Virus record (IMG/VR): IMGVR_UViG_3300045790_002585
Location: 1-44,968 of that record
Length of the DNA stretch: 44,968 nt
DNA from: a virus
Reading direction: 5' to 3' (one strand)
In this document: piece by piece, positions 24,687 to 33,432 of the stretch
Layout of the letters: the number at the start of each line of letters is the position of its first letter
How positions within the stretch are numbered: the first letter of the stretch is position 1
Notes under the pieces: generated by a model
What the model was told of the DNA's origin: nothing
The model's database searches: none
What the model saw: only the letters and a program-made list of their open reading frames with translations
Position numbers and translations under genes: made by a program

Positions 24687-25046
24687 GTGGCACGAGCAAA
24701 AAGTACTGTTAGCAAAGCACCAGCGAATAGCCAGCCGACAGCGCAGGCTCAGGTCAGCGCGCAAGCCAGTGCGTCTGAGTCTGTAAGTGCAAGTGTAACT
24801 GTAGCTGGCGCTGAAACAGCCGCGACCGTGAACGCCGCCGACAACAAATCACCAGAAAATATGGACGTGCCAGTGCTGGTGATTCGGACTAAGCGCGGCA
24901 TTACATCGTTTCGGCGCGCGGGCCATCATTTTACCCGCGAAGCAAAAACCATTGCCGCAGATGAATTAAGCGCGGATCAGCTCGACGCTTTGCGCAATGA
25001 ACCGCGCTTAGAGATTGAACAAGGTTCTGCTGAGTCAGCGCAATGA
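24687..25046 (+). CDS. Mu gp35-like protein
   Basis: 119 residues from GTG 24687, with AAAGGAG seven bases upstream; the longer frame from 24645 would start inside the terminator hairpin. The first half is low complexity, rich in Ala, Ser and Gln (AQAQVSAQASASESVSASV). The second half is folded: VPVLVIRTKRGITSFRRAGH and ELSADQLDALRNEPRLEI, which matches Mu gp35-type proteins. Function unknown. Stop overlaps the next gene. Confidence 0.75.
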   Translation: MARAKSTVSKAPANSQPTAQAQVSAQASASESVSASVTVAGAETAATVNAADNKSPENMDVPVLVIRTKRGITSFRRAGHHFTREAKTIAADELSADQLDALRNEPRLEIEQGSAESAQ

Positions 25047-25465
25047 GCTACTGCACCCGCCAAGATTTAATCGATCGCTTTTCAGAACGAGAAATTCTGG
25101 AGCTGGAAAGCAATGCTGATGGTGGCACCGACACCGAAAAAGTCACCCTTGCGATGGCGGATGCCAGCGGTGAGATCGATGGCTATTTAGCAGGCGCGGG
25201 CTATGCCACACCCCTCAGTACGGTGCCAGCAATTATTACCGGCTATGCCTGTGACATTGCCCGTTACCGGCTCTATGACAATGACGCCACCGAGCAGGTA
25301 ACTAAACGCTATGAACTCGCCATTAAGTTTATGCGGGCGGTCGCAAAAGGCGAAGTGCGGCTCACGGCTAATGGCCTACCACTGGACGAATCTAGCAGCG
25401 CAGATTTAGTCGGCGAGGCTAGCTTTGAGGGCGGCCGCCAAGTGTTTACTGGCGGTGGTTTTTAA
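25043..25465 (+). CDS. DUF1320 protein (Mu gp36-like)
   Basis: 140 residues. YCTRQDLIDRFSEREILELE and a later GEIDGYLAGAGYATPLSTVP are the signature of the DUF1320 family; ACDIARYRLYDNDATE follows. Members occupy the head-tail connector position and are probable adaptor proteins. It overlaps the upstream gene by four bases and is followed closely by the next. Confidence 0.88.
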   Translation: MSYCTRQDLIDRFSEREILELESNADGGTDTEKVTLAMADASGEIDGYLAGAGYATPLSTVPAIITGYACDIARYRLYDNDATEQVTKRYELAIKFMRAVAKGEVRLTANGLPLDESSSADLVGEASFEGGRQVFTGGGF

Positions 25466-25466
25466 T

Positions 25467-25886
25467 ATGGCTGATTTTTTTGTGGTGCGCGACGGCATAA
25501 AAGCCCAAATAGAAGCCGCAGTGCCGGAAGTGCGCCGTGTTTACTTTGCAGAGGATCTCGACGGTGTGAAAGAGGCGAGCCAAATCACGCCCGCCGTACA
25601 TTTACTTTACCAAGGATATTCACCTGCTCAAGCCGAGCGTGCGCGAGTTGATATTACCCTCGATCAAGTGTGGGCGGTTGTCTTAGTGCTGCGCCAAGCT
25701 CAGGGCGATTACGGCGGCGGTGAAATTCTAGACAAACTGATTCAAGCACTTCATGGCTTTCAACCAAATGGTGCAGTTATGAAGCTGGAACTTACCAGCA
25801 GTTCATTTTCACCTAGCTATCGTCCTCGGGTCGCTTATTACCCGCTGGCGTTTTCTACCCGAGTCATTAACCGTAAAGGAGCCTAA
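25467..25886 (+). CDS. DUF1834-like protein (Mu gp37-like)
   Basis: 139 residues from ATG 25467, one base after the gp36 stop; the longer upstream frame overlaps gp36 and lacks a ribosome site. The sequence has AAVPEVRRVYFAEDLDGVKE, TPAVHLLYQGYSP and a C-terminal beta part (FSPSYRPRVAYYPLAFSTRV). It lies where Mu has gp37, in the head-tail connector or tail-terminator set. Confidence 0.75.
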   Translation: MADFFVVRDGIKAQIEAAVPEVRRVYFAEDLDGVKEASQITPAVHLLYQGYSPAQAERARVDITLDQVWAVVLVLRQAQGDYGGGEILDKLIQALHGFQPNGAVMKLELTSSSFSPSYRPRVAYYPLAFSTRVINRKGA

Positions 25887-25889
25887 GCA

Positions 25890-26657
25890 ATGGCGACGAA
25901 AAACTATTCTTACATTGGCAGAGGCCTGATCTACGCTGGCGAAGTTGGCAAGGCGCTACTGCCTGTTGGCAATTGCTCAACGCTAACGTTTGCCGCAAGC
26001 GAAACAAAGATAAGTCAGCCGGACTACACAACCGAAGGGGGCGGGTCGGCTAATTCTGTCTCATGGATTGACGAAGTCACCGGCGCCATGACATTGCTTG
26101 ATATAAGTCCGAAACACTTATCTCTCGCTTACCGAGGCACCACACGCGAGGTGGCAGGCGGGGCTAACGTAACGGACGAGCGACACACCGCTTTTCCGGG
26201 TGCCTTGGTTGCGTTTAATGATACGCCTGATATCAGCACCACGTCAGCCATAGATGTAACCCTAGATCCTGATGGGACGCCTGTGGCCCTGACCGAGGGT
26301 ACCGACTACGAAGTCACTCGCGCAGGGGTGGTCTTTCTCGATGACTCGGCGAACATTACCGACGCCGTCGATGGTCACGAGGTTGGCATTGATTACCCCA
26401 AAGCAGAAAGCGTGGTAATGGAGGCGCTCGTTTCGTCTGGGAAAGAGTATCGCTTTGTTTTTGACGGGCTAAATCAGGCGCAGTCAGGTAAAGCGGTGAC
26501 GATTACCGCGCACCGGATCAAGTTTTCGCCTACCGCTGGAACCAGTTTTATTGGTGATGAGTTTGCCGAGTTGCCTCTTGAGTTTACGGCTTTATCCGAC
26601 AGTTCAATCTCCGGGGCGGACATCTCAAAATTCTTCAAAGTTGCAATAGAGCAATAA
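25890..26657 (+). CDS. Major tail tube-like protein
   Basis: 255 residues. Mostly beta (YSYIGRGLIYAGEVG, GAMTLLDISPKHLSLAYRG, KEYRFVFDGLNQAQSGK, VTITAHRIKFSP), matching tail tube proteins of B3-like transposable siphophages. Mu itself has a sheath gene (L) here; none is present, which points to a non-contractile tail. Followed by a strong terminator, fitting high expression. Confidence 0.78.
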   Translation: MATKNYSYIGRGLIYAGEVGKALLPVGNCSTLTFAASETKISQPDYTTEGGGSANSVSWIDEVTGAMTLLDISPKHLSLAYRGTTREVAGGANVTDERHTAFPGALVAFNDTPDISTTSAIDVTLDPDGTPVALTEGTDYEVTRAGVVFLDDSANITDAVDGHEVGIDYPKAESVVMEALVSSGKEYRFVFDGLNQAQSGKAVTITAHRIKFSPTAGTSFIGDEFAELPLEFTALSDSSISGADISKFFKVAIEQ

Positions 26658-26684
26658 GTTTGGGTGGGCAAGGCCCGCCCAAAC
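26658..26684 (+). terminator. Hairpin terminator after the tail tube gene
   Basis: GTTTGGGTGGGC (26658-26669) pairs with GCCCGCCCAAAC (26673-26684) apart from one G-T pair, with a 3-base loop. The T-run after it is short and interrupted, so it may only attenuate. Confidence 0.65.
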
Positions 26685-26721
26685 CCTTTAAACACCGTTT
26701 TATCATTCAGGAGTAATGACC

Positions 26722-26874
26722 GTGAGCGAAGCCGCAAAGCAAAAATTGGTAAAAGTGAAGTTAAATCAGGCTCACACCCATCAGGGCAAGGAGCACAAAA
26801 CTGGCGCGACGATTGAGGTGTTGCCGCACACCGCAAGCTACATCGAAAAGCACAAAATCGGTAGCCGCATCTAA
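26722..26874 (+). CDS. Small tail-cluster protein (DUF7210-like)
   Basis: 50 residues, GTG 26722 with AGGAG eight bases upstream (an in-frame ATG at 26716 is too near that site). The sequence LVKVKLNQAHTHQGKEHKTG and ATIEVLPHTASYIEKHKIG matches a class of small phage proteins with the pattern VKL.. HTH.GKE...G..I.V....A..... Found next to tail tube genes. Function unknown. Confidence 0.7.
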   Translation: MSEAAKQKLVKVKLNQAHTHQGKEHKTGATIEVLPHTASYIEKHKIGSRI

Positions 26875-26957
26875 GCACTCTATTGATGCTTTAAGGGGCG
26901 GCTTGTACGCCCCTTGTTCATTCCTCGATGTAATCTGTTCGACCTGGAGCCTGCGCC

Positions 26958-29900
26958 GTGGAGCGTAACCTTGAATTATCCGTCAAGCTAAAGACTGCCG
27001 TTGCTGGTCTCGCCGAAATTCAAAAGCTGATCGGTGAGATTGATGACGTGGGTGGCGCGACCGAGCTTGCCGCTGGTCGCAGCCGTGCTTTGTCTGACGA
27101 AATTCAAAAGCTGGAGGATTCCCAGCGTTTAATCGATACCTTTCGCGATATTCGGGTCGAGGTTAATAAGGCCGGTGAGGAGCTGGGCAACGCTCAAGCC
27201 GAGGCGCAGAGGCTAGCGCGGGAGCTGGCGAATACCAAACAGTCAACTAACCAGCTGCAAAAAGACTTCGATAGTGCCGGTGCCGCTACAGCTCGCTTCA
27301 AAGATGAGCAGGCGCAGCTCTCCGTCGAGCTTAAAAATCTTAAAAAGAGTCAGGCTTTAGTAGACCAGTTTCGCGATCTACGGCTTGAGGTAAATAAGAC
27401 CGGTGAAGAACTGGAGGCAGCACAGAAAAAGGCGCAGCTGCTCGGACGCGAACTGTCCAATACCGAAAAGCCGACCAAGAAGCTGCAAGGCGACTTTGAT
27501 AAAGCGCGCAAATCGGTAGTGCGCCTTAAAGACGAGCAAATCGCGCAGATACAAGCGTTACAGCACAGTCGTGCGGAATTGGACAAGGTCGGTATATCGT
27601 CACGCAAACTAAACGACGCGCAAGCCAATATACGGCGTTCAGTGCAAAGCACGAATGAAGAAATACAGCAGCTCGCTGTTAGGCTAAAAGAAGCTCAAGC
27701 TGAATCGAAGCGGCTTGCTAAAGAGTTGTCAAACACAAGCCAACCCACCAAAAAATTAGAGCGTGATTTTGATCGCGCTCGCAAAACTGTTCAGCGATTA
27801 AAAGATGAGCAGTTAGAGCATATTCAAGCACTGCAACGCACCCGAGGGGAACTAGACAAAGCCGGAATATCGTCAAAAAACTTGAATGCAGCGCAGGCCA
27901 GTGTCCGCGATTCAATGGCGAGGACGACTAACGAAGTTAAGAATTTAGGCGCGCAGCTAAGGTATACGCGGGGTCAGGCCGCCAAGAAGCTTGCCGACCC
28001 AACGGACAATCTTGAAAAAGGGGCGCGATCCGCCGGTAATGAAGTTGAATCTCTTGGCGCTAAGGTAAAGCGGGCCGCGACGATTGCGATTGGCAGTGCA
28101 GCGGCCTTTTTTGGTATTCGTGAGGCGATTCGAGGCATCACTGGCATCGTTAAAGTGGGTGGTGATTTTGAGATCCTGCAAGACCGCCTAGAGTCGTTAA
28201 CCGGATCCGCAGAGGCTGGCGAAGAAGCGTTCGCGTGGATTAAAGATTTTACTGAAAATACGCCGTTCCAGCTTAATGAAGTAACCGACGCCTTTGTCCG
28301 AGCGAAAGCGTTTGGCCTCGACCCAATGAATGGCACGCTTAAAGCTGTGGCCGATCAGGCAGCCAAAACGGGTGGAGGGATCGAGTCGCTCAACGGTATT
28401 GTTAGCGCTCTCGGTCAGGCTTATAGCAAAGGTAAGCTGCAAACCGAAGAAATGCTACAGCTGATCGAGCGCGGCGTACCCGCCTGGGATTTACTCGCGG
28501 AGGCAACCGGGCGCAGCACCAGCGAACTGCAAAATATGGCAAGCGCTGGGCAGTTGGGGCGCCGAGAAATACAGCTACTGATTGATCAGCTCGGTAAGTC
28601 GGGTGCGGGAGCCGCTGAGAAACAAATGAGCAAGCTGCAGGGGCTTGTCTCGAACCTGAAAGATACCTTTGTTGAGTTTCTTAACGACGTAAACAATGAA
28701 GGTTTGCTGGAGTACGTTAAGGCTCAAATCAAGGATCTTGCCAGTGCATTTGAAGAGATGCGCGCTAACGGCGAGCTGCAGGAGTGGGCAAAACGAATTT
28801 CGGATTCGATTATCTCCTTTGCCGAGGCAACCAAGGCCACCGTGTTTGCGATAACCGAGCATATTGGTGTTATTACCTTGCTTGGTAAGGCGTACGCAGC
28901 CCTAAAACTTTCTAATCTTGTTACAGACATTCGTAATGTGGCTGGCGCTATGGTTGGCCCACTTGCGACTGGTGCTGGCGCAGCGACAACAGCAACCCAA
29001 TTCCTGTCGAGGGCGATGCGCGCTATTCCGTGGCTCGCAGTATTTAATGCGGCCCAGAACACCGCAGAAGCTTATTTTAAGATGCGGGACGCTCAGCGCG
29101 AGCTGGCGAAGTCCGAAGCGCTAGGCGCAGAAGTTAAAGAGCGTGCACTTGAACAGCTGCGGGAATTTAATGAACAAACCGGACTTAACGCCCAAACCAC
29201 AAAAGAAGCGATCCGGCTCCAGGATGAAGGGATCGTCATTCTGGATGAGTACACCGGAAAATGGCGCCTCGCCTCGCAAGAAATCTCGGCAGGCGAAAAG
29301 GCTCAGCGCGCCCAAGCGGCGGCCGCAAAATCGGCGCGCGCCGATTTGCTCGCCCTTGATGCCACGGTAAGCAACCTTACTGGAAAATTCAAAGAGAGCC
29401 GCAAAGGTGGCGAGGATCTCGATAAGTCGATCGCTGAGATGGCCGATTCAGCCCTTAACAGCGGGGCTGGCGGCATATCAGAACTATCACTTGCTATTGA
29501 ACGACTTGCCATTGAAGGGCATGCCACCCGCTCAGAGTTATCGGAAGGCTTAGGTTCTTATCTTGAGGGGCTGAGTAAGGAAAAATACACAGCATTTGGC
29601 GAGGCTGTATCCGACGAATTAAAGCGGATCAAAGAAAGCGCGGATAAAACAACGAACCGCCTGTCGTTTATGCAAACGGTACTAGAGGCGAGTTTGGTAG
29701 CGGCTGCGAAGCGTGCTGGCGTCGATATTGGACAAGTTTTAAAGGGCATAGACAAAGAGGCGCAAGCGTCGATAGGTGCGTTTACAAAACTAGCAGAAGA
29801 AATCAGTCGATCGGCATTAGCTGGCGACGAGGCCGATAAACTGTTGTCGGCTGGCCTAGCGAATACACTGAAGAATCTGGACAGCACAGAAGAGATTGAG

Positions 29901-31097
29901 GCCACGATCCTTGCACTAGATGCCTTGGGCGCGGCGGGAGTGCTGTCGTCAGGCCAGGTCGCTGAATTAACAGCGCAATTAAAGACCCGCGCGCAAGAAA
30001 TTAAAGCCGCATTAGACGAGGCCGAGAAGAAAGCTCGCGCTCTTGGTGATACTGGTAAGACTGCGGGGAATGATATTGCCGGCAGCATGGACGATGCAGC
30101 AGAGTCGGTTCGCGAGCTGGGTAATGTAGCAACCGAGGCTGAGCGCAAAATAGGTGATACTGCAACACGGGCTAGAGGTATTGCTGGTGGTTTGGCAGCC
30201 TTCTACAACACAGTTACGGCAAACCTAGTAAGCCTAAGCCAAAAGGCCCATGACGCGTTTCAAGGCGCGACTGGTGGACAGGCTGCACTTGATAGCATTG
30301 ACGATTACCGTTCAAAGCTTGAGGGCGTAGAAAAGCAAATTCAAAGTATGACGCGGGCGGTGTATGTCGATCGCACTGGAATTATTAACTGGATGCGCGG
30401 CACCTCCCTTGCCGCTGCAACGGTCGAAGCTGATTTCTATCGCCAAAAAATTGCCCTTGATGACCTTGTCCGGAGCATAGAAACCGGCGGACTCGCTGGC
30501 CGCAATATGACGGACTCTATTGACTCGCTAGGGCGTCGCTTCGACCTTCTCGATGATCAAGACTTGTCGCGCCTACAAGGTGCTATTCAGCGGGTTCAGG
30601 GTGAAGTGCTAGGCCTTAACGATTCACTCCAGGACACCATATCAAGCCTTAAACAAGAACTCGCGAGCCTGCAAGGCGACAACGAACAGCTTGAGCAATT
30701 ACGCTATCAAGAGCAGCGTCTCGAGCTAGAAACCCAGCTCCAGCGCGCACGAGGTCTCGGTGATCGTGAAGCAATAGCCGCCGCTCAGGAGGCGCTCAAA
30801 CTATCTCAGCAGGCTTACAACCTTCGAGTAGCCGCTGCCAAACAACGCAGCGATGAAGAAAAGGCCCGCGCCGCTGCTGATGCTGCCGCGTTAGAGCGCC
30901 AGCGTCAGCAGGACGAAGTTAATCAGCGTGAACAGCAGTCACAAAAGGCGCGGGATACCCGTCAAGAGCAGATCGGGCAAAGTATCAAACTCGTTTTACC
31001 CAAAGGTGGTGAGGCCAAGCTCAGCGGCGACTCCGACGACATCAACAAGCTGCTTGATTTTCTGGCGGACGCAGGACTAAGGACAACAGCGCAATGA
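26958..31097 (+). CDS. Tail tape measure protein
   Basis: 1379 residues, GTG start. The N-terminal third is coiled coil with imperfect repeats: a motif of the type ELSNTxxPTKKLxxDFDxAR occurs near residues 90, 165 and 256, followed by RLKDEQ. Residues about 400-555 form the tape-measure N-terminal domain (FEILQDRLESLTGSAEAGEE, ENTPFQLNEVTDAFVRAKAF, LQLIERGVPAWDLLAEATG). Hydrophobic helices follow near 640-690. The C-terminal region is again coiled coil (LEQLRYQEQRLELETQLQRA). It sets tail length and is ejected into the host; 1379 residues suggests a tail about 200 nm long by the usual length rule. Confidence 0.95.
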   Translation: MERNLELSVKLKTAVAGLAEIQKLIGEIDDVGGATELAAGRSRALSDEIQKLEDSQRLIDTFRDIRVEVNKAGEELGNAQAEAQRLARELANTKQSTNQLQKDFDSAGAATARFKDEQAQLSVELKNLKKSQALVDQFRDLRLEVNKTGEELEAAQKKAQLLGRELSNTEKPTKKLQGDFDKARKSVVRLKDEQIAQIQALQHSRAELDKVGISSRKLNDAQANIRRSVQSTNEEIQQLAVRLKEAQAESKRLAKELSNTSQPTKKLERDFDRARKTVQRLKDEQLEHIQALQRTRGELDKAGISSKNLNAAQASVRDSMARTTNEVKNLGAQLRYTRGQAAKKLADPTDNLEKGARSAGNEVESLGAKVKRAATIAIGSAAAFFGIREAIRGITGIVKVGGDFEILQDRLESLTGSAEAGEEAFAWIKDFTENTPFQLNEVTDAFVRAKAFGLDPMNGTLKAVADQAAKTGGGIESLNGIVSALGQAYSKGKLQTEEMLQLIERGVPAWDLLAEATGRSTSELQNMASAGQLGRREIQLLIDQLGKSGAGAAEKQMSKLQGLVSNLKDTFVEFLNDVNNEGLLEYVKAQIKDLASAFEEMRANGELQEWAKRISDSIISFAEATKATVFAITEHIGVITLLGKAYAALKLSNLVTDIRNVAGAMVGPLATGAGAATTATQFLSRAMRAIPWLAVFNAAQNTAEAYFKMRDAQRELAKSEALGAEVKERALEQLREFNEQTGLNAQTTKEAIRLQDEGIVILDEYTGKWRLASQEISAGEKAQRAQAAAAKSARADLLALDATVSNLTGKFKESRKGGEDLDKSIAEMADSALNSGAGGISELSLAIERLAIEGHATRSELSEGLGSYLEGLSKEKYTAFGEAVSDELKRIKESADKTTNRLSFMQTVLEASLVAAAKRAGVDIGQVLKGIDKEAQASIGAFTKLAEEISRSALAGDEADKLLSAGLANTLKNLDSTEEIEATILALDALGAAGVLSSGQVAELTAQLKTRAQEIKAALDEAEKKARALGDTGKTAGNDIAGSMDDAAESVRELGNVATEAERKIGDTATRARGIAGGLAAFYNTVTANLVSLSQKAHDAFQGATGGQAALDSIDDYRSKLEGVEKQIQSMTRAVYVDRTGIINWMRGTSLAAATVEADFYRQKIALDDLVRSIETGGLAGRNMTDSIDSLGRRFDLLDDQDLSRLQGAIQRVQGEVLGLNDSLQDTISSLKQELASLQGDNEQLEQLRYQEQRLELETQLQRARGLGDREAIAAAQEALKLSQQAYNLRVAAAKQRSDEEKARAAADAAALERQRQQDEVNQREQQSQKARDTRQEQIGQSIKLVLPKGGEAKLSGDSDDINKLLDFLADAGLRTTAQ

Positions 31098-31471
31098 CAC
31101 TGGACGAAATCGATCTTTCAGACAATTTGATCTGGCCGGATGAATACCAGTTCAACCAGATCGAGCAGTTCCGTGATCGCAGTTTGACTGGCGGACTAAT
31201 TATTCAGGAAGGACTAAAGCAGTACGGTCGGCCGATTACGCTGGAGGGCTGGCTGTCGCGATCAGTCGTGGAAGCGCTTGTCGCAAAGGAGGCAGTCGTC
31301 GGAGTGGTAATGGATTTGGTGCTACCCGATGAACGCGTGTTTGCCGTGACGTTTGATCGCAATAATGTCGCCGTCGAGGCGCGTCCAATTTTCCCCTACA
31401 CCAAGGCGAGTACAGATCCAGCGTGGTACTACGACGTTGTGCTGCGCTTAATTACGGTAGAAGGAGTATAG
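31094..31471 (+). CDS. Tail-tip protein, possibly distal-tail-like
   Basis: 125 residues, overlapping the tape measure stop. Beta-rich: IWPDEYQFNQIEQFRDRSLT, GGLIIQEGLKQYGRPITLEG, VVGVVMDLVLPDERVFAVTF. Small proteins directly after the tape measure usually join tail tube and tip, and the GRPITLEGW pattern resembles distal tail protein barrels. The assignment rests mainly on position. Confidence 0.65.
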   Translation: MTLDEIDLSDNLIWPDEYQFNQIEQFRDRSLTGGLIIQEGLKQYGRPITLEGWLSRSVVEALVAKEAVVGVVMDLVLPDERVFAVTFDRNNVAVEARPIFPYTKASTDPAWYYDVVLRLITVEGV

Positions 31472-31474
31472 CAA

Positions 31475-33424
31475 GTGGCCATTACCAGCGACGACATAAA
31501 ATTAATGCAGCCAGAGCGGCTGACAGAGAATTCCGACGGTGGCGGCCAAATGACCGGGCTGCCAGTGATCGACGGCGACATAAACAATCTGTTTGATGAT
31601 GTGTCCCGGATCGACCGCACTTACGGCGATGTCAGTTTACGTAAAGCTTTTTTAAAAGTGGATACGCCCACGGCCGATCTTTACCTTGATGCGCACAGCA
31701 TTTTAAGTGCACAGCCTGCCGACCCCAACGTCACTGGCCTGCTGTTCACAACCGAGGATTTTTACGACGAGCGCGCCTCGGCCCGCTCGCGTGTTGAGTC
31801 GTTTGTTGTGCCGGGGCCAGTGCTGACGCTACAGCTGAGGGGCACGCAGCTCAAGGGGCAAAAATCGATTATCTGTTATGCCCCGCGTGTAAATAACGCT
31901 AAACCGCCAGAAATTGGACAAACATATATGCTGCAAATAGAGGATGACTTGTCGACCCAGCAATTTATAAAAGCACTCAATGTTGAGTCATCGAGGGAAG
32001 TATTTTCGTACTATAACCAGAATACGGTCGTTAATTTTACGGCTGATCAGTATGTGCTGCAGCTATCGTCGGCGCTGGTTAGAGACTACCCAGCTAGTGA
32101 CCCAAGCCCGCTGGCAGACAACGCATCGCGCATACACGGCACCCAACCAGCATCGTCGGCAAAATATTACGGCTCGACTCGGCTCGCCGATGATGTGACC
32201 GCAGGCGCCACCAGCGTTGTTGTTACCGACACCTTTGCACCGATCATTCCCACCGCAACAAGCGAGACGCCGTTTATTGATCAGCGCCCCGGTGGTTTCG
32301 TCAGTCAGGTCATTGCGGCAGGCAATACCGAGATCGATATCAGTGTTGATGTCGTGAGTGGGACGAGTGTCACCATGCCGATGGCAATTATGCCTGGAAC
32401 TCTCACCCTTGATGCAGGCGAAATCTACACCGACAAGGGTGGCGTGTTCGTTGATTCCGGCGGCTCTCAAGGGGTCTATGAAGGCAGTACCATTAGCTAC
32501 GAGTCCGGCATTATTCAGTGGGGCAGTACCGCGCCATCCGGCACCCGAACAATCAGCTATATTCCGGGCGCGCTGCGCCAGCAATTGCCGAACACAGGCA
32601 AAATTGAGATCGACGAAACGAACCGCAATTTTAACTACGTGTTAAGCCTTGATCCGCCACCATCACCGAAGACCTTCTTTGCGAGCTATCAATACCTCGG
32701 CAAGTGGTACGACATTTACGATGACGGCAGCGGCGTGCTCACTGGTGATGGCAGCGGTCAGGTTAGCCATGCCACCGGTTCGGCTGTGCTTACATTGCAA
32801 GCGCAACCGGACGCGAACTCCGTTATTTTTTACCGCTGGGCAGAGCCGAGTATTTACACCGAGGACGCGGCCAATAGCTTTAGCAGCACCGCGCCAGTGT
32901 ACTTTGGCTTGAGTCATGGCCAGGTCGTTGCGGGGTCGGTCACGCTGTCGTGGGACTCAGGCGGCAACCTCAAAACGGCCACCGATGCGGCGGGCGACGG
33001 CGTGCTCAGCGGCGACGCCAGCGGCAAAATCAATTACGCCGCCGGGCTTATTGAAATTACATCGGCACCGTCGCCGGATGGTAACTGGACGATCGATTAC
33101 ACACACAAAGACGGTGGCGAGTTGTCTGCCGCTAACGCATTGCCGAACAACACCGATCAAAGCGATATAGCCCTCACCACGGCTGCGAATATCGAGCCGG
33201 GATCTGTGCGCTTTACATTGGAAAAGGCCATTTTGCGGGAGACCCGCGACGACAATAATATTTTGTTAAGCAGCTGGTATTACCGCCAACAGCATCAGCT
33301 TAGCGATAACGGCCAAGGCAATATTATTGATCGCCGGGAAAATATTGTGGCGGGTACGGTTAATTACACGACTGGGGACATCACGGTTACCGGCTCCCTA
33401 TTTTTGCAAAGCATTAACAGTTGA
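31475..33424 (+). CDS. Large tail-tip protein with repeated beta modules
   Basis: 649 residues, GTG with AAGGAG upstream. Two clear internal repeats begin near residues 416 and 505: SGVLTGDGSGQVSHATGSAV and DGVLSGDASGKINYAAGLIE, each followed by PD and a tyrosine. A third, weaker unit ends the protein (IVAGTVNYTTGDITVTG). These look like repeated beta-sandwich domains exposed at the tail tip. The next gene has the same kind of module. Probably structural; receptor binding is possible. Confidence 0.65.
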   Translation: MAITSDDIKLMQPERLTENSDGGGQMTGLPVIDGDINNLFDDVSRIDRTYGDVSLRKAFLKVDTPTADLYLDAHSILSAQPADPNVTGLLFTTEDFYDERASARSRVESFVVPGPVLTLQLRGTQLKGQKSIICYAPRVNNAKPPEIGQTYMLQIEDDLSTQQFIKALNVESSREVFSYYNQNTVVNFTADQYVLQLSSALVRDYPASDPSPLADNASRIHGTQPASSAKYYGSTRLADDVTAGATSVVVTDTFAPIIPTATSETPFIDQRPGGFVSQVIAAGNTEIDISVDVVSGTSVTMPMAIMPGTLTLDAGEIYTDKGGVFVDSGGSQGVYEGSTISYESGIIQWGSTAPSGTRTISYIPGALRQQLPNTGKIEIDETNRNFNYVLSLDPPPSPKTFFASYQYLGKWYDIYDDGSGVLTGDGSGQVSHATGSAVLTLQAQPDANSVIFYRWAEPSIYTEDAANSFSSTAPVYFGLSHGQVVAGSVTLSWDSGGNLKTATDAAGDGVLSGDASGKINYAAGLIEITSAPSPDGNWTIDYTHKDGGELSAANALPNNTDQSDIALTTAANIEPGSVRFTLEKAILRETRDDNNILLSSWYYRQQHQLSDNGQGNIIDRRENIVAGTVNYTTGDITVTGSLFLQSINS

Positions 33425-33432
33425 GGTAAGGC

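Noticed and set aside
25890-26657. Tail sheath (Mu gpL) in the tail cluster
   Set aside because: The gene here is only 255 codons and looks like a tube protein; no sheath-sized gene lies between the connector genes and the tape measure.
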